From Chromatiaceae bacterium (GTDB lineage: Bacteria > Pseudomonadota > Gammaproteobacteria > Chromatiales > Chromatiaceae), in the NCBI GenBank assembly GCA_019356535.1, contig CP037918.1, positions 558,001-622,000 of the forward strand: DNA of 64,000 bases. The letters are read 5' to 3'. Under the pieces are notes generated by a model that did not search any database, was not told the origin of the DNA, and saw only the letters and a program-made list of their open reading frames with translations. Numbering within the stretch: position 1 is the stretch's first letter; every line of letters starts with the position of its first letter. Shown here piece by piece: positions 38,279-46,494 of the stretch. Position numbers and translations under genes: made by a program.

Positions 38279-39034
38279 CTACTGCTGAACGCTGCGCCCG
38301 CCGTCCACGGCGAGGATCTGGCCGGTGACGTAATCGGTGCCGGCGATCATGAACAGCACCGCGCGTGCGATCTCCTCGGCCCCGGCCGGGCGGCCGAGGG
38401 GGATGCGTTCGAGGATGGCCAGGCGGTCGGCGTCGTCGAAGTAGTGTTCGGGCCAGAGGGCCGCGCCGGGGGCCACGCCGTTGACGCGTACTTCGGGAGC
38501 CAGGTCGCGGGCCAGTGCCTTGACCATCATGGCATTGGCCGCCTTGGCCATGGAGTACACCGGATGGTTGGCATTCGGTCGGTCGGCATGGATGTCCACC
38601 AGGTTGACGATGCAGCCGTGGCGCTCACGCAGCGCCGGGGCCAGTGCCTGGGCCAGGAAGAAGGGCGCGCGGGCGTTGCTGGCGAACAGGTCATCCCACT
38701 GGGCTTGGGTAACGCTGCCAATGGGGGTGGGGTAGTAGCTGGAGGCGTTGTTGACCAGGATGTCGAGTCGATCGCGGATCGAAAGTGCATGCTTGGCCAG
38801 CGGCGCAATGGCCTCCATGTCGGCCAGGTCGGCCTGCACCAGGTGCGCCGAGTCGGCGCGTTCCGCATTCAGGGTGTCGGCGAGTTGCCGGGCCCGGTCG
38901 GCCGAGCGGCGGTAGTGCAGGATCACCTCGCAGCCCAGAGCGTGCAGCTGGCGCGTGATCTCGGCGCCGATGCGCGCTGCCGCGCCGGTGATCAGCGCCA
39001 CCTTGCCGTCGAGTCGATGCCTGTTGTCGCGCAT
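38279..39034 (-). CDS. folM: pteridine reductase, FolM/PTR1-like SDR
   Basis: 251-residue short-chain dehydrogenase. NADP-binding TGAAARIG (TGxxxRIG is typical of pteridine reductases, not TGxxxGIG), arginine-rich HYRRSADRAR, catalytic YSMAK and PGAALWPE. Converges on folK with 3 bases between stops, consistent with a role in dihydrofolate or dihydromonapterin reduction. The start at 39034 is preferred over an upstream frame to 39109 that overlaps the neighbour. Confidence 0.88.
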   Translation of the reverse strand: MRDNRHRLDGKVALITGAAARIGAEITRQLHALGCEVILHYRRSADRARQLADTLNAERADSAHLVQADLADMEAIAPLAKHALSIRDRLDILVNNASSYYPTPIGSVTQAQWDDLFASNARAPFFLAQALAPALRERHGCIVNLVDIHADRPNANHPVYSMAKAANAMMVKALARDLAPEVRVNGVAPGAALWPEHYFDDADRLAILERIPLGRPAGAEEIARAVLFMIAGTDYVTGQILAVDGGRSVQQ

Positions 39035-39102
39035 GGTCTCGTGCCTCCGCCCGATTCGGTGATAATGCACTCCGTGAATCACGGTCACCCGGCGGAGCAT
39101 AC

Positions 39103-40263
39103 GTGGCATTTCCCGAACTGAACAGCGCCGAACAGGCGCAACTTGAACAAACCCGTGCCTGCATTGGCGAGGCGATCGCCGAGGCGGGTGGGCGTATCCC
39201 CTTCGACCGCTACATGGAGCTGGCGCTGTATGCGCCGGGTGCGGGCTACTACGTCAATGGCGCGCGCAAGTTCGGCGTGGCGGGCGATTTCGTTACCGCT
39301 CCCGAGATCTCGCCGCTGTTCTCCCGTACCCTGGCCGCGCAACTCGCCGAGGTGCTGGCGACGAGCGGTGGCGAGGTGCTGGAGTTCGGTGCCGGCTCGG
39401 GCGTGATGGCCGCCGAGATACTGGCCGCCCTGGCGGCACGCGATGCTTTGCCCGAACGTTACCTCATCATGGAACTGAGCGCCGAGTTGCGCGCGCGCCA
39501 GGCCGAGACCTTGCGCGATCGCGTGCCCGGACTGGTCGAGCGGGTGCACTGGCTGGATCGTCTTCCCGGGCCTGGCTGGCGCGGCGTGGTGGTCGCCAAC
39601 GAGTTGCTCGATGCCCTGCCGGTGAGCCGCTTCTGCCGCACCGCCGACGGTTGGGTCGAGCAGTTCGTGACAATCGAGGACGGGGTCTTTCAGCCGCTGT
39701 GGGATGCGCCCGAGACCCCTGGCCTGGTCGATGCCTTGGCGCGTATCGAGGAGCGGCTTGGGCCTTTTGCCGAAGGCTATGCCTCGGAGATCTGTCTGCG
39801 CTTGCCGGCCTGGATGCGCGCGGTGGCAGATTTTCTCGCGCAAGGGGTGCTGTTGCTGATCGATTATGGTTACAGCGAGCGCGAGTACTACCACCCGGCA
39901 CGCCGCGACGGCACCCTGATCTGTCATTTCCGGCAGCGTGCCTTCGATGATCCCTTCGCCTTGCCGGGACTGGCTGACATAACCGCCAGCGTGGATTTTT
40001 CGGCGGTGGCTGAAGCGGGCGTCGAGGCCGGGATGGAACTGGTGGGTTACACCACCCAGGCGCAGTTCCTGCTGGGTTGCGGGATCGAGCACGAGCTGGC
40101 GGCACTGGCGGCTGACCCTGCGCGCATCGGCGAGCTGCAGCGCGCCAAGCAGCTCATTATGCCGACGGCCATGGGTGAGCGTTTCCGGGTGATCGGTCTT
40201 GCCGCCGGTGAGCTGACGCCATTGTCGGGCTTCGCGATGGGAGATTTGCGTGCGATGCTTTAG
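39103..40263 (+). CDS. MidA/NDUFAF7-like class I SAM-dependent methyltransferase
   Basis: 386 residues. GTG start at 39103 with GGCGGAG 5 bases upstream. Family blocks: PFDRYMELALYAPGAGYY, GDFVTAPEISPLF, EFGAGSGVMAAEIL (SAM loop), VVVANELLDALPVSRF and LLIDYGYSEREYY. The mitochondrial homologue NDUFAF7 methylates an arginine of a complex I subunit; whether bacterial members do so is not established. Divergent from the folM-like gene. Confidence 0.88.
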   Translation: MAFPELNSAEQAQLEQTRACIGEAIAEAGGRIPFDRYMELALYAPGAGYYVNGARKFGVAGDFVTAPEISPLFSRTLAAQLAEVLATSGGEVLEFGAGSGVMAAEILAALAARDALPERYLIMELSAELRARQAETLRDRVPGLVERVHWLDRLPGPGWRGVVVANELLDALPVSRFCRTADGWVEQFVTIEDGVFQPLWDAPETPGLVDALARIEERLGPFAEGYASEICLRLPAWMRAVADFLAQGVLLLIDYGYSEREYYHPARRDGTLICHFRQRAFDDPFALPGLADITASVDFSAVAEAGVEAGMELVGYTTQAQFLLGCGIEHELAALAADPARIGELQRAKQLIMPTAMGERFRVIGLAAGELTPLSGFAMGDLRAML

Positions 40264-40330
40264 TGCTGACGGGGTGCTCGGAGCGGACTCCGATCAGGCT
40301 CCGCGTGCAGGTCCGTCCAGGGGGGCTGCG

Positions 40331-41065
40331 ATGAGAGTCGTCTGTCGTCAATCTGTGGGAAGGATAAGGGGCTGCCTGGCACTGGCGTTTCTGCTGCTGG
40401 CGCTTGCCGGCTGTCAGGGTATGCCGCGCGAAGGCGGGGCCTCGGCACACGAGTTCCGCTGGCGTGACCTGGCCAAGAGCGACATCGATCTGGTTGCCGA
40501 GGTTACCCTGCGCCAGCATCGCGCCTACCTGCGCGAACTGGCCGACAAGCTGTACCGGCGTAACCCGGCACAGTTGCGGCGCGGAGCCGGGGAGCGTGAA
40601 GCCGCCCTGCGCCAGATCATGGGGCGACCGGGGCAGGGGTTGCTTGCGCAGTGGCGTGAGCGCCGCGGTGCGCTCTTGGTCGAATTGGCACTGACCGCGG
40701 GTTTCGAGGGGGACAGGGTAGCTGCCTTCGTCTATGGGCTGCGCAGCATGGCAGCGATTGCCTACGGCAGCGAAGACGAATTCTTTCTGAGCGACGAGTA
40801 CGATCCGCAGAAGATCTATCACCTGGCGCGCAATATCGAGATTGCCGCCTGGCGCTTGCGCGCGGCGCGGGATGCCTCCGGTCGCGCCTTGCTGCTGAGT
40901 GTCGGCATCGATGCCGAGGGCGAGGTAAACGCCAGCTACGAACGCCTGTTCGGCAAGCTGATTGCGTTGCATGACCACTTTGCCCAAGTGGTTGCCGACA
41001 GTACCCACCGGCGCATCAAGAATGTCATCCAGGGCGTGGCGTCTGCCGTATTCTTTCCCTTGTGA
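40331..41065 (+). CDS. uncharacterised lipoprotein
   Basis: 244 residues. Lipoprotein signal peptide with lipobox LAGC (Cys28), then a mainly helical, charged domain; I recognise no family. The start at 40331 was chosen because the signal peptide then begins MRVVCRQSVGRIRG; an in-frame GTG at 40250 would put 27 hydrophilic residues before it. Its last 41 bases overlap the end of the convergent SDR gene. Residue 29 after lipidation is Gln, which by the +2 rule favours outer-membrane sorting. Confidence 0.75.
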   Translation: MRVVCRQSVGRIRGCLALAFLLLALAGCQGMPREGGASAHEFRWRDLAKSDIDLVAEVTLRQHRAYLRELADKLYRRNPAQLRRGAGEREAALRQIMGRPGQGLLAQWRERRGALLVELALTAGFEGDRVAAFVYGLRSMAAIAYGSEDEFFLSDEYDPQKIYHLARNIEIAAWRLRAARDASGRALLLSVGIDAEGEVNASYERLFGKLIALHDHFAQVVADSTHRRIKNVIQGVASAVFFPL

Positions 41066-42020
41066 GAGGGTCGCGGCGCGCCCAGCGGCGCAAGCAATTG
41101 AACCAGTTGGCACGGGTATGTCGTTGTAGGATCTCCCCGGCCAGTGGCGCCAGTGGGGTGGGAGTGATGCCCAGCTCGTGCAGGCCGTTGTGCTCACAGA
41201 CGCTGTCGGTCTGCAGGGACAGGAAGTTGTCCGGGGTGAAGGGCCGGCCTGGCGCGTATTGCAGGATTGCTGCCTGCAAGCGGCCGAGGGTATCGGGCAG
41301 GCGGATGATCTCCTTGTGGCGGCGGATGTGGTAGGCGATCAAGCGTATGATCTCTTCCAGGGTATAGGTGTCGGGGCCGCACAAGGGGTAGCGCCGGCCG
41401 AAGGTGTGGCGGTCAGGCAGGGCGCGCGCAAAGGCCTCGGCGATGTCCAGCACATAGACGGGTGCGAACCGCGCCTGGGCACAGGCCAGTGGCAGGGGAC
41501 CGGGGATCTTCAGTAGGCGGGCAAAGCGGTTGAGGAAGTTGTCGTCAGGGCCGAAGATCACCGAGGGCTGGAAGCTGGTGACCGCGATGTCCGGTTTGCC
41601 CAGGGTGTGGACACGGTTCTCGCCTTCGCCCTTGCTGCGCAGGTACTCGCTGCCTCCGGCGGCCTGGTTGGCGTTCAGTGCGCTCATGTGCAGCAGACGG
41701 CGAACGCCGGCCTGTCGGCAGGCCTCGACCACGCGCTCGGCCAGCTCGACATGCACGGTGCGGAAGCTCTCGCCCCTCCTGTTGGGGTTGAGAATACCGA
41801 TCAGGTTGATCACGGCGTCGCAGCCCTCGAGAGCTGGCACCAGCTGCTCCAGTGTATAGTCGTTCACCTCGCGGACCTCGCCACCGAGGCGCAGCTCGGG
41901 GTGGCGGAAGGCGTGGCGGGTGAGCACCAGGCAGTCGTAGCCGGCGTTGCGCAGGCGGAAGGTGAGATGGCGTCCAACGAATCCGGATCCGCCGAGCAGG
42001 GCAACCTTTGCGTACTTCAT
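41025..42020 (-). CDS. NDUFA9-like atypical SDR (complex I NDUFA9 subunit family)
   Basis: 331 residues. N-terminal Rossmann motif GGSGFVGRHL, NLIGILNPNR, SALNA and a Tyr/Lys-containing YLRSKGEGE. QPSVIFGPDDNFLNRFARL and FAPVYVLDIAEAF are typical of the NDUFA9-type NAD(P)-binding family. Function in bacteria is uncertain (quinone or sugar-nucleotide chemistry have been proposed for relatives). The 3' end overlaps a convergent lipoprotein gene by 41 bases. Confidence 0.85.
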   Translation of the reverse strand: MKYAKVALLGGSGFVGRHLTFRLRNAGYDCLVLTRHAFRHPELRLGGEVREVNDYTLEQLVPALEGCDAVINLIGILNPNRRGESFRTVHVELAERVVEACRQAGVRRLLHMSALNANQAAGGSEYLRSKGEGENRVHTLGKPDIAVTSFQPSVIFGPDDNFLNRFARLLKIPGPLPLACAQARFAPVYVLDIAEAFARALPDRHTFGRRYPLCGPDTYTLEEIIRLIAYHIRRHKEIIRLPDTLGRLQAAILQYAPGRPFTPDNFLSLQTDSVCEHNGLHELGITPTPLAPLAGEILQRHTRANWFNCLRRWARRDPLTRERIRQTPRPG

Positions 42021-42091
42021 CGTTTCCAGACTCCGCGGAAGCTAATGGATTCAATATAGCGGCTGGCGTCAGATCTGCTCAACAATCGCCG

Positions 42092-42700
42092 TCAGGGGGC
42101 GCGGTGCGGCGTGTTGGACTTCGGCCGGTAGCGGCGCAGGATCAGGCTGTTGCCCCACCGGTCGTACAATTCGATGCGGTCGTCGTGGACGCGATAGGCA
42201 TAGCGCACGGTGCGACCCGACGTGCCGGCGGGCCGCAGCCACAGGTAGCGGGCATCGGCGTGCAGATAGAGGTCCTGGTAACGGTCACGCGACAGGTACA
42301 GGCGGGCCAGATTGTCCTTGACCAGCAGCAGGCCGCCATTGTCGCTCTGCCAGGCACCTTGCAGGAGCTCGAATACACCCCGGCCGCCTGCCGGTGGCCA
42401 GGTGGGAGCGCCGCCCCAGGGAGCGCCATAGGTCCCGCCGTAGGGGGGCGCATAGGGGGGCGCCGTGGGCCAGGGATAGACCGGCGGATAGATGGGTATC
42501 GGGTAGACCGGCACTTGCGGGTAGGCCAGGCCCGGGGCGCCGACCGAGCCGGCCTGGCCCAGCAGGGCCAGGCCAGTGGCCATGCCACGCAGCATGTCGG
42601 CGAAGGTCAGGCCGCCTCCGCGTGCTGCCAAGGCCTGGGGCGCAGCGGTCTGGAGGAGGATCAACAAACAGACTGTCAGTCGCTTTGGAGATGACCGCAT
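42092..42700 (-). CDS. secreted Pro/Tyr/Gly-rich protein, unknown function
   Basis: 202 residues. Signal peptide ending ALAARG, then a low-complexity region (about 60-110) with repeating YP, PPY and GGAPW-like units, then a folded-looking C-terminus of about 90 residues (AWQSDNGGLLLVKDNLARLY, DRIELYDRWGNSLILRRY). No family recognised. The C-terminal part resembles small beta domains that sense or bind a ligand; this is only a guess. Confidence 0.7.
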   Translation of the reverse strand: MRSSPKRLTVCLLILLQTAAPQALAARGGGLTFADMLRGMATGLALLGQAGSVGAPGLAYPQVPVYPIPIYPPVYPWPTAPPYAPPYGGTYGAPWGGAPTWPPAGGRGVFELLQGAWQSDNGGLLLVKDNLARLYLSRDRYQDLYLHADARYLWLRPAGTSGRTVRYAYRVHDDRIELYDRWGNSLILRRYRPKSNTPHRAP

Positions 42701-42863
42701 GCGATGCCTGTAGTGGGTTTCTTGCTCGACTCCCGGCGGGAACGGGGTCGGGTTGTTCCCGGCTTGTTCGGAACCGCCATGAGGTTAAACTAGTCTCAGT
42801 GTCATTCTAGCAAAGCCCCGTTCGCCTACGGCTGCCGGCGGCCTGTCGCGAGAACAGAGCAGG

Positions 42864-43325
42864 ATGGATGAATCTACAGTGAACACCATGACTACGGAAC
42901 GCCGCAGTGGAACCCGCGAGACGGTCGAGAAGCTGCTCGAGGAACGGCAACAGTTGCTGCTGATGTTCTGCAAGGTAGCAGGCATGCAGCCACTGGTGGG
43001 TGGCGAGGAGGACGATCGGGAACAACTGCTGCAGCGGTTCTGCGAGATCCTGGTCGACTACTCGGCGTTCGCCCATTTCGAGATTTACGAACGCATCATC
43101 AACGGCAAGGAACGGCGCAGCCGCGTGGTTGAAGTGGCGCGTGAAGTGTATCCGCGCATCGCCGAGGCCAGCGAGGTGGCCGTGGAATTCAACGACAAGT
43201 ACGACGCCAGCGATCACACACTGGACCTGCATGCTCTGGACAAGGACCTGAACAAGCTGGGAGAGGAGCTCGCGGTTCGTGCCGAAATGGAAGATCGCAT
43301 CATTGCTGCCTTGCTCGGGCGCTGA
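42864..43325 (+). CDS. rsd: Rsd/AlgQ family anti-sigma-70 factor
   Basis: 153 residues. Helical Rsd fold pattern: LLEERQQLLLMFCKVAGMQP, QRFCEILVDYSAFAHFEIYERII and DLHALDKDLNKLGEELAVRAEMEDRII align with E. coli Rsd and Pseudomonas AlgQ, which bind region 4 of RpoD. Start could be 42864 or the ATG at 42888 (MTTERRSG). Followed 45 bases later by the 775-residue cyclase-like protein, so both may be co-transcribed. Confidence 0.85.
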   Translation: MDESTVNTMTTERRSGTRETVEKLLEERQQLLLMFCKVAGMQPLVGGEEDDREQLLQRFCEILVDYSAFAHFEIYERIINGKERRSRVVEVAREVYPRIAEASEVAVEFNDKYDASDHTLDLHALDKDLNKLGEELAVRAEMEDRIIAALLGR

Positions 43326-43370
43326 GGGGGTCGACGTGTCCTGGGCGCCACCGCCACGGGAGCGGGGGGC

Positions 43371-45698
43371 GTGAAGAATCCGCTTGCCGGTTACCGGGCA
43401 GCGAGGGTCGATCGGGACGCCATTCTCTTGCATCTTCCCCGGCCGGCATTTCATCGGCTGCGCCTCGAGCGTTTCCCGCGCGGTATCGACAGTGCCCATA
43501 TCGATGTGGCGCTGGATCCCACCTTGGTGGATGCCAGTATGGCGATGGTGCATACCATCCTCAACGAGGACGTGCAGCGCTATTTCTGGCAACAGCCGCC
43601 CAAGGCACCGGATCTGGATGCCATCGAGGTCTTCCGGCGTTGCTATTCTGAAAATACCCGACTGGTATTGCACGAATGCCGGGCGCGCGCCCGGCCCGAA
43701 GAGATCCAGCTGTTCCAGCTGGCGGTGCTGCGCCTGCTGATTTCCCAGGTGGATGAACAGCTGGTTCGCCTGCGTCAGGAGCTGGAAGATGCACGTGCCC
43801 AGCCGGCGCGGCAGCACAGTGGCCAGAGCCTGAAGCTGCACGACAAGGTCGTGATCCTGGCGCGCAACGAGCAGTCCATCCGTTACCGGGCCTTGCATGA
43901 GGTACTGCGCGTCTTCCTGCGTCTCGAAGATTCCAGCCTGCGCAAGATGCGTAAGACCGTGATGGGCATGTCCTGGCCGGTATCGCGGGACATGCTGGCT
44001 AATCCACTCGTCCAGCTGTGTGGCATGGGCACCTCGGAAGATTTCTTCAACTACTACCCGCATATCTTGCGCAACGATGCCGATGCCTTGGTGCTCAATC
44101 GTCTGCTGTTCGAGACCTTTTCCGAGTGGCTGCCCGACGTGGTGGGAGTGCCGGGCGAGTCGTCGCCGGGAAACGATCCGGGAGGCGGTCTGGGTGATTC
44201 CAGTCTGCGGGGCCATGCCGAGATTCAGAAACGCTGTCTCCTGCTGATCGATCAGGGGGAGCTGGCTCTGCTGGTGCCTCACGAGTTCGACAATGCTCGG
44301 GGTATCGTGCAGCTGCTTGGTGGTGATCTCGAGCCCTGGCCGCAACCAGGCCCCTGGGGGGAGGCGCGGTTCACCAGTGTTCAGAGAGCTCGCATGCGCG
44401 AGCTGATGGCCAGGGTGAAACGTGGTGGACTGATGCCGCGCATCCGGGCTTCCTTTTTGCTCAAGTCGGTGTATCCCAACCTGGGGGTGCGTGGTGCGGT
44501 GGACTGGATCCATGACTACCTGGCGCATGAAATCCGGGCACGTGAGCTCGTTCGGCGCTTGCAGACCCTGCCCGGCATCTCCGATGCGCGCCCCATCGTG
44601 CGGCTCATCGACAAGCGTGTGAAAGCGGTCGAGCTGTCGGGGCGGCACGCCGAGCAGCGCATGCTGGCGGGATTCTTCGGCGAACTGGTCGAATATCGCT
44701 ACCACCTGAAACTCGCCGCCTGGCTGTATGCCGGCCTGGACAGTCTGTGCCTGTTGTCGGATGTCGAGAAGATCTCCCTGTCGGAGGCCAATAACCTGCT
44801 GCAGGATTTCCGTCGACGGGACGACGAGACAGAGCGCAAGGTCATCGGCCATGTGGTGCTCAAGGCGGATGTGCGGGGTTCCACCGAGATCACCGCGCAG
44901 ATGCGTGCACGCAACCTCAATCCGGCGACCTATTTCAGCCGCAACCTCTACGATCCCATCAACCGCGAGCTGCGGGCCTTTGGTGCCGAAAAGGTCTTCG
45001 TCGAGGGTGACGCAGTGATCCTTTCGCTGATGGAATACGAGGGCCAGCCTCGTGATCATCTGGCGGTGGCCCGGGCCTGTGGCCTGGCGCAGCGGGTGTT
45101 GCAGGTGGTCGAGTCCAAGAATGCGGAGAGCCGCCAGCTGGGGTTGCCCGAGCTGGGGCTGGGCATCGGTATCGCCTACTCCAATGAGGCGCCGACCTAC
45201 CTTTACGATGAGGGCCACCGGATCATGATCTCGCCGGCGATCAACCGCGCCGATCGTCTTTCGTCTTGCCATCCGCGCATGCGTCGTCAACTGGAAGGCA
45301 AGCTGGATGCGGGCCAGCGCGTGGTGGTGGCCATCCCGTTGAGTGAGAATGAAGACGGAACGCAGGATCCCGATGATGGGGTGCTTCGCTACAATGTCAA
45401 CGGCATTGAGCTCGAAGCAGCGGCGTTTTACCAGCTGGGGGCCGAGCTGCGCTTGCGTCGCATCCGCCTGGCGCGCCAGGAAGGCGATGCCACGGACTGT
45501 TTTCACGTTGGTCGTTATCTCGACCTGCAGGGCAACAGTCACTGGCTGGTGATCCGTGAGACGCCTCTTCCGCTGTGGATGGGCGATCGACTGGTCGAGG
45601 GTGACCGCTCGGGCCGCGTGTACTACGAGGTGGTCACCGACAACGGGGTGATCGAACGCGTCAAACGCCAATTGCGGGGGGGCGCCCGCTTGCGGTGA
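43371..45698 (+). CDS. 775-residue protein with divergent class III cyclase-like domain
   Basis: GTG start at 43371 with GGAGCGGGG upstream. Residues 1-480 are a large, mostly helical region with no family I recognise (EIQLFQLAVLRLLISQVDEQ, MGMSWPVSRDMLANPLVQL). Residues 494-632 resemble a class III nucleotide-cyclase homology domain: metal-type Asp500 in LKADVRGSTEIT, Asp547 in VFVEGDAVIL, GLGIGIAY at 596-603, and ISPAINRADRLSS at 620-632 matching the AVNLAARLES block. A C-terminal segment (about 640-775) follows. No transmembrane helix. It may make or bind a cyclic nucleotide or be an inactive sensor. Confidence 0.7.
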   Translation: MKNPLAGYRAARVDRDAILLHLPRPAFHRLRLERFPRGIDSAHIDVALDPTLVDASMAMVHTILNEDVQRYFWQQPPKAPDLDAIEVFRRCYSENTRLVLHECRARARPEEIQLFQLAVLRLLISQVDEQLVRLRQELEDARAQPARQHSGQSLKLHDKVVILARNEQSIRYRALHEVLRVFLRLEDSSLRKMRKTVMGMSWPVSRDMLANPLVQLCGMGTSEDFFNYYPHILRNDADALVLNRLLFETFSEWLPDVVGVPGESSPGNDPGGGLGDSSLRGHAEIQKRCLLLIDQGELALLVPHEFDNARGIVQLLGGDLEPWPQPGPWGEARFTSVQRARMRELMARVKRGGLMPRIRASFLLKSVYPNLGVRGAVDWIHDYLAHEIRARELVRRLQTLPGISDARPIVRLIDKRVKAVELSGRHAEQRMLAGFFGELVEYRYHLKLAAWLYAGLDSLCLLSDVEKISLSEANNLLQDFRRRDDETERKVIGHVVLKADVRGSTEITAQMRARNLNPATYFSRNLYDPINRELRAFGAEKVFVEGDAVILSLMEYEGQPRDHLAVARACGLAQRVLQVVESKNAESRQLGLPELGLGIGIAYSNEAPTYLYDEGHRIMISPAINRADRLSSCHPRMRRQLEGKLDAGQRVVVAIPLSENEDGTQDPDDGVLRYNVNGIELEAAAFYQLGAELRLRRIRLARQEGDATDCFHVGRYLDLQGNSHWLVIRETPLPLWMGDRLVEGDRSGRVYYEVVTDNGVIERVKRQLRGGARLR

Positions 45699-45840
45699 CA
45701 CTGAGTTGCCGGCCAAATATCCGGTGATTCCTCAATAAACCTGTTGAGCTGCACCTCGATTCCGGCATCGGGTGCAATATTGGGGTCAGGTTCCGCAACT
45801 GCGATAATGGCCACCTTCCCTCGAACTGCCGAGTTCCTCG

Positions 45841-46476
45841 ATGAGCAACGATACGTCACCCGAAGATCGACTCTCTCCCCGACAGGCAGCGGCATTGGCC
45901 TCCCTGCGCGAGCAAGCCGAGGCCGGCGATGCCGAGGCGCAGTACCGCCTGGGCATGTTGTACGGCAATGGCGAAGGGGTGTCCCTGGACCACGCCGAGG
46001 CCGAACGGTGGTTCACCCGGGCGGCGCGCCAGGGCCACGAGGATGCCCTGCTGACCCTGGCCTGGATGTATGCCTCTGGCGGCGGGGTGGAGATGGACGA
46101 GGCCCGCGCCCGCGAGCTCTACCTGCTGGCGGCTGACAAGGGCTCGAGCAAGGCGCAGTACGTGGTCGCTACCATGTACCGCTTCGGCCAGTACGGTGTC
46201 GAGCGCGACATGGCGCGTGCCATCCATTACTACCAGTTGGCGGCGCAGCGAGGGCAGCCTGCGGCGCAGTTCGCACTGGGCAAGCTGTTGATGGAGGGGC
46301 GGCACGTGGCGCGCGACGACGTGGTGGCCCTGCAATGGCTCACCCTGGCACAGGCAGGGGGCAACAAGCGCGCGGAGGAGTACATCCGTCACCTGGTGGG
46401 GCGCATGACACCAGCGCAGTTGCAGCAGGCGCGTACAGCCATGTTGGGCACTGCGGCCGGTGGACAAGGGGACTGA
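45841..46476 (+). CDS. Sel1-like repeat protein
   Basis: 211 residues with about four Sel1-like (SLR) repeats: AEAQYRLGMLYGNGEGVSLD, ALLTLAWMYASGGGVEM, KAQYVVATMYRFGQYGVERD and AAQFALGKLLMEGRHVARDD. No signal peptide. Alpha/alpha scaffold likely for protein-protein interaction; partner unknown. A second Sel1 protein lies at 51537-51983. Confidence 0.88.
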   Translation: MSNDTSPEDRLSPRQAAALASLREQAEAGDAEAQYRLGMLYGNGEGVSLDHAEAERWFTRAARQGHEDALLTLAWMYASGGGVEMDEARARELYLLAADKGSSKAQYVVATMYRFGQYGVERDMARAIHYYQLAAQRGQPAAQFALGKLLMEGRHVARDDVVALQWLTLAQAGGNKRAEEYIRHLVGRMTPAQLQQARTAMLGTAAGGQGD

Positions 46477-46494
46477 GTGAACGATCCGCTGGTC

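Noticed and set aside
42807..45716. A 969-residue minus-strand frame opposite rsd and the cyclase-like gene
   Set aside because: The plus-strand frame has an Rsd family match and a recognisable cyclase-like block, while the antisense product has only shadow-type composition.
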